This document shows, piece by piece, positions 53,080 through 61,266 of a stretch of DNA of 64,000 nucleotides; positions within the stretch are counted from its first letter, which is position 1, and each line of letters opens with the position of its first letter. The notes below the pieces were generated by a model. The model did not search any database. It had not been told where the DNA came from and saw only the letters and a list, made by a program, of their open reading frames with translations. Location: contig JACJYO010000003.1 of assembly GCA_020636075.1 (NCBI GenBank), positions 868,001 to 932,000 of the forward strand, in the 5' to 3' direction. The stretch comes from Lewinellaceae bacterium (GTDB lineage Bacteria; Bacteroidota; Bacteroidia; Chitinophagales; Saprospiraceae). The position numbers and the translations under genes were made by a program.

Positions 53080-53673
53080 ATGAAAACGATTCTTTGGGGG
53101 TTCCTGCTTGCCGGGGGCGCCATTTTACTGCACAACTGTTCCGGGATAACCAATGAGGCGCAGGCCCAGGCTGTCAAACAACCTGAAAACCCGGCTGATC
53201 TGATCAAACGCGGCGAATACCTCGTAACCATTATGGGCTGCAACGATTGCCATACGCCCAAAGTGATGACTGATCATGGCCCCGACCTCGACCGCACCCG
53301 CCTGATGTCGGGCCACCCGGCCGATGTGCCTTTGGCGCCCATTACCGACAAGGAAGCAGTGCGCACCGGCCAATGGGTGCTCATGCACCCGATGGTCTCC
53401 GCTTATGTTGGCCCATGGGGCACCTCCTATGCAGCCAACCTGACCCCCGACGCTACCGGTATCGGCAGCTGGAGTTTTGAACAATTTAAAAAAGCGGTAA
53501 CCGAAGGCAAATACAAAGGCCTCGATGGCGGCCGGATGTTGCTGCCGCCAATGCCCTGGTTTAACATGGTCAAAATGCCGGACGAAGATCTGAAAGCGAT
53601 GTTCGCTTACCTGAAATCGCTGCCTCCGGTAGAAAATGTGGTGCCGGCGCCGGTGCCGCCTTCCGAGATTTAA
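53080..53673 (+). CDS. Cytochrome c family protein
   Basis: 197 residues. N-terminal signal with a possible lipobox (LLHNC). One heme site CNDCH (about 58-62), preceded by RGEYLVTIMGC; a distal Met ligand may be M in LLPPMPW or MVKMPDEDLKAMFAYLKSLPP, the usual C-terminal helix of class I cytochromes. Resembles the diheme-type subunits of alcohol dehydrogenase complexes but has a single heme motif. Exported electron carrier; partner unknown. Confidence 0.85.
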   Translation: MKTILWGFLLAGGAILLHNCSGITNEAQAQAVKQPENPADLIKRGEYLVTIMGCNDCHTPKVMTDHGPDLDRTRLMSGHPADVPLAPITDKEAVRTGQWVLMHPMVSAYVGPWGTSYAANLTPDATGIGSWSFEQFKKAVTEGKYKGLDGGRMLLPPMPWFNMVKMPDEDLKAMFAYLKSLPPVENVVPAPVPPSEI

Positions 53674-53740
53674 GCGGAATATTAGATGGAGTTTGGGCTG
53701 ATTTTAATGCTATTAAAATTGCCCGGCGTAGATTAGTTTT

Positions 53741-53803
53741 TTCACCGCTAAGGTGCCAAGACGCGAAGTTTTACCCTTCGCGTCTTGGCACCTTAGCGGT
53801 GAA
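53741..53803 (+). terminator. Strong terminator / 28-bp perfect hairpin, family F
   Basis: Arms 53741-53768 and 53776-53803 are exact complements with a 7-base loop, followed by a T8 tract on +. Good terminator for the cytochrome gene; the arm sequence TCACCGCTAAGGTGCCAAG also looks like a dispersed palindromic element. Confidence 0.85.
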
Positions 53804-53896
53804 ATTTTTTTTGGAACAATGATTATCCGTAAAAAGTCCCACTTTCCCTGTAGTTAAGGCAGTGGACAATTCCTGCTCCCGCCTCAACTTTGCCCC

Positions 53897-54127
53897 ATGA
53901 TCAATCAGTGGAATTTTATGCGATTGCTGCGGGCCGGGTTAGCCGTTTGGGCTTTCGTGGAATTGTACAATACCGGCGAATGGCTGCTGCTTTTTCCTGG
54001 AATCATTTTCGGTATGCAAGCAGTACTGAACGTCGGCTGTTGCGGCAGCGGAGCATGTTATGCATCACCGGAGCAACGTGCAACTACAGATTCCGATAAC
54101 ACGGTAATTGCGGAAGAAATACGCTAA
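53897..54127 (+). CDS. DUF2892-like small membrane protein
   Basis: 76 residues. Two membrane segments (about 8-25 and 28-43) followed by NVGCCGSGACYA and a polar tail, matching small DUF2892/YgaP-membrane-domain-like proteins with a Cys-rich end. A CAACTTTG box (one change from TAnnTTTG) ends 5 nt before the ATG, so the mRNA may be leaderless. Confidence 0.7.
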   Translation: MINQWNFMRLLRAGLAVWAFVELYNTGEWLLLFPGIIFGMQAVLNVGCCGSGACYASPEQRATTDSDNTVIAEEIR

Positions 54128-54233
54128 GGGGATACCCCAAAGCAGTTTAAAAATATACAGGACGTTTTTCTACAACAGGTTTTAGGTGAATAAAACGGCG
54201 CGGCGAAAGGCTGGCGCCGTTTTTTATTGGTCC

Positions 54234-55625
54234 TTACAACGCCGCATAGTACCGCGCGCCCAGGGTCACCCCCTCCGTACCGATCCGTTCCAGCCCCCAG
54301 CGTCCGGCCACCTTGTACACGGGCTTGGTTTGCAGGCCTTGATGCAGTGCCTCGTATTGCGCATACGAAACGGCCTGTCGCTGGGCCAATTTGTCGGACA
54401 CACGGAAATGCCGGACAACGTGCTCCCAGCCCGGCTGAACTACGGCCTCAAAAACCTTCGCTTTCGAGCCGCTGCCATAGGCCACAAAGCCCAGGCGTTT
54501 GCCTGCCAGCTTGCTTTTTTCAGCCCGGTCGGCTTCCAGGGTACTCATGAGTGCCAGGAAAATCGAGGCGGTGTACAGGTTGCCGGTATCGCTGCTGGCG
54601 CGCTGTGCCTTTTCCAGTTTTTCCTGGACAAAACGGCGGTATTCGGGCGCAGTGCTGACCTGTTTCAAAAAGCCTGCCTGCGCCTTTTCAAACGCTTTGG
54701 TATCGGAAAACTGATCGGGGTTGGGTTCTTCAAAACCGTTGCGCCCCACATCGGCAGGCCATTTGCCGCTTGCTTTCCGGCCCTCGATGAACGCTTCCAC
54801 ATAAATGCGTTTGGCGTGAAAGGCATAGGGCAAATGGAAAATCATGCGTGCCCAGCGCTCGTGCAGTGCCCGAAACTGGTCGGGTCGAAAAACGCCTGCG
54901 CCAAGGGCCCGCTGTCTGAAATCGGTAAGTGCTTCGTGCATCCGGTTTTGGTAGCACCAGTTGGAATACTGCCCGTCAAAAACCGGGGTGTCGGTGTGCC
55001 GTTCGCGGCGGGGTTTGTAAAAATCGTGGACGTGCTCTGTAGATACGCCGAACAAACGCCGAAACTTCAACAGGCGCGGATGCCATTTCACCAGCATGGC
55101 TACGGCTCCGGCGCCCTGGGTGTATTCGCCGGTGGACTCCAGTTCATAGCGGGCAATATCGGAAGCCACGACGATAGCCACATTGGCCGGGTCGGTAGCC
55201 ACCCAATCGAGCGTGTTGTGCAGGGCATCGGTGGCACCGATACAGGCAAAAGTCATGTCGAGCACATCGCAGTGGCGCAGGCATCCGGCGCCATATTGCC
55301 CGGCCAGATGTTCTTCCACCATACCAACGGCGTAGGTGGCAGTCGGTTTCGACATGTCGAGCGCACTTTCGGTACCCAGGTAGATCCGTCCGATGGATTT
55401 CGGGTCGATCTTGTTGCGATCGATCAATTCCGCAATTGCCTCGGCAGCCATGGTGGCGGCGTCTTCGTGTACATCCGGCAGCGCCATTTTGTACAAACCA
55501 AGGCCCTGCTGCAGTTTGACTGCGGGAATCTGGCGTTGCTCAGCCAGCGTTTCAATGTCGAGATAAAGTTTGGGGACGTAAAAAGCCATGTCGTCAATAC
55601 CGACCGGCAGTACTCGTTTTGCCAT
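54234..55625 (-). CDS. mvaS: Hydroxymethylglutaryl-CoA synthase
   Basis: 463 residues. Thiolase-fold condensing enzyme: Glu54 (DVHEDAATM), Cys128 (MTFACIGATDAL) and the later His in FHLPYAFHAKR form the HMG-CoA synthase active site; TGEYTQGAGAVAMLV is also conserved. It makes HMG-CoA from acetyl-CoA and acetoacetyl-CoA for the mevalonate route to isoprenoids, used by many Bacteroidota of this group. No other pathway gene is adjacent. Confidence 0.92.
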   Translation of the reverse strand: MAKRVLPVGIDDMAFYVPKLYLDIETLAEQRQIPAVKLQQGLGLYKMALPDVHEDAATMAAEAIAELIDRNKIDPKSIGRIYLGTESALDMSKPTATYAVGMVEEHLAGQYGAGCLRHCDVLDMTFACIGATDALHNTLDWVATDPANVAIVVASDIARYELESTGEYTQGAGAVAMLVKWHPRLLKFRRLFGVSTEHVHDFYKPRRERHTDTPVFDGQYSNWCYQNRMHEALTDFRQRALGAGVFRPDQFRALHERWARMIFHLPYAFHAKRIYVEAFIEGRKASGKWPADVGRNGFEEPNPDQFSDTKAFEKAQAGFLKQVSTAPEYRRFVQEKLEKAQRASSDTGNLYTASIFLALMSTLEADRAEKSKLAGKRLGFVAYGSGSKAKVFEAVVQPGWEHVVRHFRVSDKLAQRQAVSYAQYEALHQGLQTKPVYKVAGRWGLERIGTEGVTLGARYYAAL

Positions 55626-55893
55626 GATATTTTTTAATTGTGCCGTGCCGGTAGTGGTGGTTCGGTCTGGCGTAAAACGGACCTCTGGTCCGTAAAAAAT
55701 GGCAAGGGCGAAAAAAAATTGCGCAGCAAATTTTTCAATCTGGCGGCAAATCTAAACACCAAACGCCTGGTTTTCCAAATGGTTCGCACAGCGTCAAATC
55801 AAAGGCATAAGGTCGCAATACTAATTGGGTGAAAAAGTGAGCACAAAGGCGGGCCAGAGGCCCGTTGTACACCGACCAAACCGCTTTTCGTTC

Positions 55894-55901
55894 TACATTT
55901 G
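55894..55901 (+). promoter_or_regulatory. TAnnTTTG -7 box giving a leaderless deacetylase mRNA
   Basis: TACATTTG ends 7 nt before the ATG at 55909, a perfect -7 match. No standard-spaced -33 TTG. Confidence 0.6.
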
Positions 55902-55908
55902 CTTTCCT

Positions 55909-56874
55909 ATGCAAATCCTCTACCACCCAGCCGTCCTGGACCACGATACCGGTCCCGGCCATCCGGAAAACCGCTTCCGGCTGGAACCATTCGGCTACTC
56001 CGGGCCGACGATGGAAATTCCCGACGGGGCGGAATTTCTCGATTTGGTACATCCCCAAACCTACATCGACATGGTGCAGGAGCACTGCGCTCGAGCCGAA
56101 CCGCTCGATGGCGATACCCGTACTTCCACAGGGAGTTTCCGGGCAGCGACGGCCGCGGTGGGGACAACGGTGCTGGCTATGGAACGCGGCGATTTTGCCC
56201 TGGTACGCCCACCCGGCCACCATGCCTACCGCAATGAAGCGCACGGATTTTGCCTGTTCAACAACATTGCCATAGCCGCGCAAAAAGCGGTAAACGCCGG
56301 CAAACGGGTACTGATCATCGACTTTGACGGCCACCTCGGGGATGGTACCATGGATATTTTTTATCGCTCCGATCAGGTGTTGTATTGGTCGCTGCACCAG
56401 TACCCGGCCTATCCGGGCAACGGCTCGCCCATCGAGATCGGCGCGGGCAAGGGTCTGGGCTTTACCATCAACTGTCCCTTGCCTGCCAGCAGCGGCGATG
56501 ATATTTTCCGGCATGCCGTGGAGTACATGTTGCCGGCTGCCGAGCAGTTTCAGCCCGATGTGGTAGGTATTTCCGCCGGGTTTGATGCGCACCAGTTCGA
56601 CCCCTTGTTGCAGTTGCGGGCCACAGGCAATTTTTACCACTGGATCGGCCAAACGCTGCAACAGCATTTCCCCGGAAAATTGTTTGCAGCGCTGGAAGGC
56701 GGTTACAATCTGGAAGAACTGCCGGGCTGCGTGTTTAACTTTCTGGCCGGCGTGAATGGCGTGGCCATGCCCCATCCGGAAACCACCACCACGTCGGGTT
56801 TGCGCACCTGGGAAACATACGAACTGTACCTGCATCAGGCTGCGGGGTTGCTGGCGCAGTATTGGAAATTTTAG
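55909..56874 (+). CDS. Histone-deacetylase-family (AcuC-like) amidohydrolase
   Basis: 321 residues from the ATG at 55909. Class II/IV arginase-deacetylase fold with RPPGHHAY (His104, His105), HGFCLFNNIAIAAQ, metal ligands Asp140 and His142 in DFDGHLGDGT, and SAGFDAH near 225 with the third ligand Asp. Acts on acetylated lysine or polyamines in the cytoplasm. Its distance from the acyl-CoA synthetase-GNAT gene (1 kb, with two genes between) is suggestive but not evidence of a joint function. Confidence 0.9.
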   Translation: MQILYHPAVLDHDTGPGHPENRFRLEPFGYSGPTMEIPDGAEFLDLVHPQTYIDMVQEHCARAEPLDGDTRTSTGSFRAATAAVGTTVLAMERGDFALVRPPGHHAYRNEAHGFCLFNNIAIAAQKAVNAGKRVLIIDFDGHLGDGTMDIFYRSDQVLYWSLHQYPAYPGNGSPIEIGAGKGLGFTINCPLPASSGDDIFRHAVEYMLPAAEQFQPDVVGISAGFDAHQFDPLLQLRATGNFYHWIGQTLQQHFPGKLFAALEGGYNLEELPGCVFNFLAGVNGVAMPHPETTTTSGLRTWETYELYLHQAAGLLAQYWKF

Positions 56875-56882
56875 CATAAAAA

Positions 56883-56903
56883 AGATAACAAATGTTATCT
56901 TTG
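56883..56903 (+). promoter_or_regulatory. Palindromic operator overlapping a -7 box
   Basis: AGATAACA-AA-TGTTATCT (56883-56900) is a perfect 8-bp-arm inverted repeat. Its right arm forms the start of TATCTTTG (56896-56903), a perfect -7 element 4 nt before the ATG at 56908. Repressor binding would block the promoter; the mRNA would be leaderless. Confidence 0.65.
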
Positions 56904-56907
56904 CGGC

Positions 56908-57435
56908 ATGGATTTCAAAAAAGGTTTACAAAAGATCGTAGCTGTTTTTGAACAGGAAGATATTCCATACATGATTGTTGGCGGATTTGCATTAAGCTAT
57001 TACAACCGGTTCCGATTCACTGCCGACATCGATTGTATCTTGCAAATCCATCCGAACCATATTGAAAAAATAATTAAGCACTTTCCAGATTGGCTTGTTC
57101 ATTTAGACGCATTTGAAGCAAGTGCACGACAAGGCATATTGTTCAATTTCACTGATTTTGAAACAGGCGTCAAATACGATATGATGTTATATCAGGATAG
57201 CGATTATAATTGGAAGGCATTTGAACGCCGGCATAAGGTGACCTTTTTGGATATCGAATGTTACATCGCAGCGCCCGAGGATTTAATTATTTCAAAATTG
57301 CGCTGGTACGCCATTTCAAAAAGTGCGAAACAACTGGAAGACATTAAATTTCTGCTTCAGGAGCTGACCATTGATAAAAACTATTTGGACACTTGGGTTC
57401 ACCGATTAAAAATTGCGAGCTATGGACTTTTCTAA
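56908..57435 (+). CDS. Nucleotidyltransferase-fold protein (AbiEii/MNT-like)
   Basis: 175 residues. YMIVGGFALSYYNRFRFTADIDC has the GG...R.T.DID core of the nucleotidyltransferase superfamily (Asp at about 40-42), with a second Asp in VKYDMMLYQDSD and a C-terminal helical part (PEDLIISKLRWYAISKSAKQLEDIKFLL) like DUF6036/AbiEii proteins. Such proteins serve as toxins or antitoxins in type IV-like and MNT systems. It overlaps the next gene by 14 bp. AT-rich relative to its neighbours, a sign of possible transfer. Confidence 0.75.
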   Translation: MDFKKGLQKIVAVFEQEDIPYMIVGGFALSYYNRFRFTADIDCILQIHPNHIEKIIKHFPDWLVHLDAFEASARQGILFNFTDFETGVKYDMMLYQDSDYNWKAFERRHKVTFLDIECYIAAPEDLIISKLRWYAISKSAKQLEDIKFLLQELTIDKNYLDTWVHRLKIASYGLF

Positions 57436-57883
57436 AGAATATGTAGAGGCTTCTGAGAAAGCCGATTTTGCTTATGCTCAATGGTATTCGCAATTACCCG
57501 AAGCACGAAAAGCCGAATTTTTTAAAAGCGGTTATGATTTTGTAGCCGAAAAAATCAAGCTGGACGTGCAACGGGAAAATCCGTTTTCCACGGAAGCGGA
57601 GATTGTGTTGCGTTTTATAGAAATTACCCAGAAAGATGCTTTCCCTGAAGAAATACACGCTTTCATACGGGAGCAAATGACTTTGCGCGCTGAAAAGGAA
57701 TGGCAAAAGCGTTTTAAAAATATGAAACAAGCCTTAGGCTGGTCGTACGATGACATGGCCACATTTATGAATGCCGGTAGTGGTGCTTCTGTTAAAGCTT
57801 CGATAAACCGTAAGTTACCTGCCTTTGCCAAATTAGCCGTTTGCGTGTTTGAGCAATTAAACCATGAAAAAACTACTCGATAA
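57422..57883 (+). CDS. Small protein with HTH-like C-terminus, partner of the nucleotidyltransferase
   Basis: 153 residues from the ATG at 57422. The N-terminal two thirds are charged helices (EKADFAYAQWYSQLPEARKAEFFKSGYDFVAEKIK). The C-terminus (KQALGWSYDDMATFMNAGSGASVKASINRKLPAFAKLAVCVFEQL) reads like a helix-turn-helix. Overlaps the nucleotidyltransferase upstream (14 bp) and the synthetase-GNAT gene downstream (20 bp). Candidate autorepressor of the palindrome at 56883. No family recognised. Confidence 0.6.
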   Translation: MDFSKEYVEASEKADFAYAQWYSQLPEARKAEFFKSGYDFVAEKIKLDVQRENPFSTEAEIVLRFIEITQKDAFPEEIHAFIREQMTLRAEKEWQKRFKNMKQALGWSYDDMATFMNAGSGASVKASINRKLPAFAKLAVCVFEQLNHEKTTR

Positions 57884-60548
57884 ATTCTTTTACCCAAAAT
57901 CTGTTGCCCTGGTCGGTGCCACCGAAAAACCGGAGAAAATCGGGTATACCGTGTTGCGCAACCTGCTTGAAAACGGATACGGCGGTTCGGTTTATCCGGT
58001 TAACCCGAAGTATCGAAAGTTGCAGGGAAAAAAATGTTACGGTCATTTGCGCGATTTGCCGAAGGCGCCCGACCTGGTGATTTTTGCACTGCCGGCAGCC
58101 CTGATCCCGCCCCAAATGGCGGCCTGCCGGGAAATCGGTGCACAATGTGCGGTTGTTATTGCTTCCGGATTCAAAGAAGCGGGGGAGGAAGGCGAGCAAT
58201 TGTACCGCGACCTGAAATTTGAAGCGGCCAACAACGGCGTGCGCCTCATAGGCCCCAACTGCATTGGCTTACTTACCCCGGCGATTGGCCTGAACGCCAG
58301 TTTTGCCCCGGCGATGCCCGCGGCCGGCCGGGTGGCTTTTATTTCGCAAAGCGGGGCATTGGGCTCGGCCATTCTCGACTGGGCGGCGGAGAAAAACGTC
58401 GGGTTCAGCCACTTCGTGTCTATCGGCAGCATGGCTGATATTGGTTTTGATCAGTTGATCGACTATTTCGGTGTGGATAGCCGCACGGCCTGCATTTTGA
58501 TTTACATGGAAAATCTGGTCGACGCCCGCCGGTTCATGAGTGCCGCACGGGCCTTTGCGCGCTCCAAACCCATCGTCGTGCTCAAGGCGGGCTCCAGCAA
58601 GTTGGGCGCCCGGGCAGCGCTGGCCCATACCGGTGCACTGGCCGGCAACGACGCTGTGTACGCCGCTGCCTTTCGCCGGGCCGGTATTATCCGGGCACAT
58701 ACCATTCAGCAATTGTTCGACAGCACGCAGGCCCTGGCCAACCAACCCCTGCCCGCCGGCAACCGCCTGGCTATCGTCACCAATGCCGGTGGCCCATCTA
58801 TTCTGGCTACCGATGCCCTGGAAAAACGCGGCGGAAAACTGGCCCAACTGTCCCCTAAGACGCTGACTACACTCAACAAACAACTTTCCCCAAACTGGAG
58901 CAAAAGCAACCCACTGGATATTCTCGCCGATGCCTCGGTAGATCAATTCCGGCTGGCAGTGCGTGCCTGCCTGGCCGACCCAAACGTGGATGCCGTGCTC
59001 ACCATCCTGACGGCCCAAAACAGTGGCTATGCGGAAGCGGTTGCCCAAGCGGTGGTGGAGGAATCGAAAGTGACCTTCGACAAGCCGGTGTACGCCAGCT
59101 GGATGGGCCTGCAAACCGTCAAATCGGGCCGTGCCATTTTGGAAGAAGGCCAGGTGCCCTGGTATCCTTTCCCTGAACGCGCGGTGGTGGCTTTTATGCA
59201 CATGGTGCGCTACCGCGAAAACCTGAACCTGCTCCACGAAACACCGTCGGACCTGCCGGTGGAACTGGACAACATCAACCGGACCGGCGCCAAAGTCATC
59301 GTCGATATTGTGCAAAAATCGGGGCGGCTGCATTTTGAGGAAGCGGAGGCCAAACGCCTGCTGGCCTGCTACGGCATCCCCATCAACACCAGTTACCTGG
59401 CAAAAACCGAAGACGAGGCGGCGGCGATCGCCCGCAACATGGGCTGCGCCGTAGCGCTCAAGATCGAGTCGCCGGATATCTGGTACAAATCCGAAGTGCA
59501 TGGCGTGCGGCTGGGCATAGAAACGGAATTCGGCACCCGGCAGGTATTCCGTTTTCTGATGGAAAATGTGCGCAAAAAACGTCCCGACGCCCGCATCAGC
59601 GGGGTGACCATTGAAAAAATGGTGAACACGCAACACGAGTTGCGTATCGGCGCTATGAAAGATCCGACATTCGGACCGGTGATTTATTTCGGTCCGGGCG
59701 GGGTCGCCACCGATGTGCTGCAGGACCGCGCCTACGGCCTTCCGCCGCTGAACATGGCCTTGGCCAAAAACCTGGTGTCGAGCACCCGCACCGCGCAGTT
59801 GTTGCAGGGCTACAAGCATTTGCCGCCGGTGCCCATCGAGCAGCTGCACAATGTGCTGGTGCGCTTTGCTTACCTGCTTATGGATTTTCCGGAAATCCGC
59901 GAGATCGATGTCAACCCCTTCGCCATGAACCCCACCGGGGGCATTGCGCTCGACGCGGAAATTACGCTCGAACAAAGCCCCAGCCTGCAGCGCAAACCCT
60001 ACGAGCACCTGAGCATTCAACCGTATCCCACGCAATGGGTGAAAACCGTGGAGTTGAAAAACGGGCAACAGGTGTTGCTTCGTCCTATCCGCCCGGAAGA
60101 CGAGCCGCTGGAGGCGGAGTTGGTCAAAAACACCTCCAAGGAGAGCCTGTACTTTCGCTTTTTCGGTTTTGTGCCGGGCATCGACCACAAGATGCTGGCA
60201 CGCTTCACACATATCGACTACGATCGCGAGATGGCCATTGTGGCGGTCATTGAGGTGGATAAAAAACCGGAGATCATCGGTGTGGTGCGCATTGTCGGCG
60301 ACGGCTGGCGAGAGTCCTGCGAATACGCCATTTTAGTGGCCGACAACTGGCATGGCAGGGGCATGGGCAGTATCCTGACGGAATACATCATCGAAATTGC
60401 CCGCGCCCAGGGGTACCATCGCATCACGGCAACGTTTCTGAAAATCAACAGTGCCATGCGGCGGCTGTTTCAGCACAAAGGGTTTAAAATTAAAGGGGGG
60501 GAGTATGATACGGATTTGGCGGAGTTGGCCCTTGATAAGAAGCGATAG
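57864..60548 (+). CDS. Acyl-CoA synthetase (NDP-forming)-GNAT fusion, Pat-like
   Basis: 894 residues. CoA-binding domain (1-130, PKSVALVGATEKPEKIG), succinyl-CoA ligase-like domain (about 140-460) with His255 in LAHTGALAGND, ATP-grasp domain (about 485-700, GCAVALKIESPDIWYKSEVHGVRLG, IDVNPFAMNP), then a GNAT acetyltransferase (about 725-890, LLRPIRPEDEPLEAELV, DNWHGRGMGSILTEYIIEIA). This is the PatZ-type protein acetyltransferase layout, but the phosphorylated His of active ADP-forming synthetases is kept, whereas E. coli PatZ has lost it as I recall. It may thus be a working synthetase, an acetyltransferase, or both. Confidence 0.88.
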   Translation: MKKLLDKFFYPKSVALVGATEKPEKIGYTVLRNLLENGYGGSVYPVNPKYRKLQGKKCYGHLRDLPKAPDLVIFALPAALIPPQMAACREIGAQCAVVIASGFKEAGEEGEQLYRDLKFEAANNGVRLIGPNCIGLLTPAIGLNASFAPAMPAAGRVAFISQSGALGSAILDWAAEKNVGFSHFVSIGSMADIGFDQLIDYFGVDSRTACILIYMENLVDARRFMSAARAFARSKPIVVLKAGSSKLGARAALAHTGALAGNDAVYAAAFRRAGIIRAHTIQQLFDSTQALANQPLPAGNRLAIVTNAGGPSILATDALEKRGGKLAQLSPKTLTTLNKQLSPNWSKSNPLDILADASVDQFRLAVRACLADPNVDAVLTILTAQNSGYAEAVAQAVVEESKVTFDKPVYASWMGLQTVKSGRAILEEGQVPWYPFPERAVVAFMHMVRYRENLNLLHETPSDLPVELDNINRTGAKVIVDIVQKSGRLHFEEAEAKRLLACYGIPINTSYLAKTEDEAAAIARNMGCAVALKIESPDIWYKSEVHGVRLGIETEFGTRQVFRFLMENVRKKRPDARISGVTIEKMVNTQHELRIGAMKDPTFGPVIYFGPGGVATDVLQDRAYGLPPLNMALAKNLVSSTRTAQLLQGYKHLPPVPIEQLHNVLVRFAYLLMDFPEIREIDVNPFAMNPTGGIALDAEITLEQSPSLQRKPYEHLSIQPYPTQWVKTVELKNGQQVLLRPIRPEDEPLEAELVKNTSKESLYFRFFGFVPGIDHKMLARFTHIDYDREMAIVAVIEVDKKPEIIGVVRIVGDGWRESCEYAILVADNWHGRGMGSILTEYIIEIARAQGYHRITATFLKINSAMRRLFQHKGFKIKGGEYDTDLAELALDKKR

Positions 60549-60597
60549 GAAAATCCTTTTTTAAGCCGTAATTTTGAGCAAAATAATAAGCATAAAA

Positions 60598-60846
60598 ATG
60601 ACGATCGAAAAAATAAAAAATGACCTCCATCGGATGGTCGTTGAAACAAATGATCCGGCACTTTTGGAACATATTGCAATGCTTTTTGCGCAGTTGCGTG
60701 AAGAGCGGAAATGGGCTACAGAAATTTCAGAGCGTGAAAAAATTTTGATCGAGAAAGGCAGACAAGATGTACTCGCGGGAAAAGTCGTTTCGCGCGAAAC
60801 AATCCGCAAAGACGCTGCTGAAATTTTATCCCCCAAAAAGCCCTAG
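60598..60846 (+). CDS. Antitoxin of a ParE-type toxin-antitoxin pair
   Basis: 82 residues from the ATG at 60598. Helical, charged, with a C-terminal segment (GRQDVLAGKVVSRETIRKDAAEIL) resembling Bacteroidota antitoxins that precede RelE/ParE genes. The toxin gene starts 7 nt after its stop. Assigned mostly by position. Confidence 0.65.
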   Translation: MTIEKIKNDLHRMVVETNDPALLEHIAMLFAQLREERKWATEISEREKILIEKGRQDVLAGKVVSRETIRKDAAEILSPKKP

Positions 60847-60853
60847 ATCCTTG

Positions 60854-61135
60854 ATGGTGATTCAATGGACAAATACCGCTAGAGAAGAATATCGCAGTAT
60901 TTTGCAAAGCGCCTATGATTTGTCCCTGGATAGCGCCCTTGAATTAGATGAGCAACTAGAAGTACTTCAAGACAGGCTCCTTATCTTTAAAAATCTTTGC
61001 CCTCCTCATCCTGAAATTCCTACTTTCAGGCGTTGTGTTGTAACCAAAACGGTTGCTCTTATTTACGATCTTACAGAAACAACAATTATCATTATCGCTG
61101 TTATTGATACCCGGAGCAATCACCCATTAAATTGA
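60854..61135 (+). CDS. RelE/ParE-family toxin
   Basis: 93 residues from the ATG at 60854. MVIQWTNTAREEYRSILQ opens with the strand-helix start of ParE toxins, and FRRCVVTKTVALIYDLTETTIIIIAVIDTRSNHP is the C-terminal beta-sheet with the conserved basic and D-R residues. Expected to target ribosome-bound mRNA or gyrase. An earlier in-frame start overlapping the antitoxin is less likely. Confidence 0.8.
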   Translation: MVIQWTNTAREEYRSILQSAYDLSLDSALELDEQLEVLQDRLLIFKNLCPPHPEIPTFRRCVVTKTVALIYDLTETTIIIIAVIDTRSNHPLN

Positions 61136-61266
61136 TTTTACATCAAGTCAGGTGTAAGTTCTGATTCCTGCATAAACGGAAAACAACACAGGGTAGCGAC
61201 TTCTCCAGAAAGTAGCCGCAGCATAAAATTACCTAATTTAGCCCCTCCTAAAATGCGCCTTCCCGG

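Noticed and set aside
54186..55637. 483-codon open frame on the plus strand
   Set aside because: Antisense to mvaS, no recognisable motifs, biased composition.
55735..56877. 380-codon open frame on the minus strand
   Set aside because: Antisense to the deacetylase gene with intact metal-binding motifs.
58269..60212. 647-codon open frame on the minus strand
   Set aside because: Entirely antisense to the well-supported synthetase-GNAT gene; Gly/His/Gln-rich composition without domain text, as expected from GC-rich codon bias.
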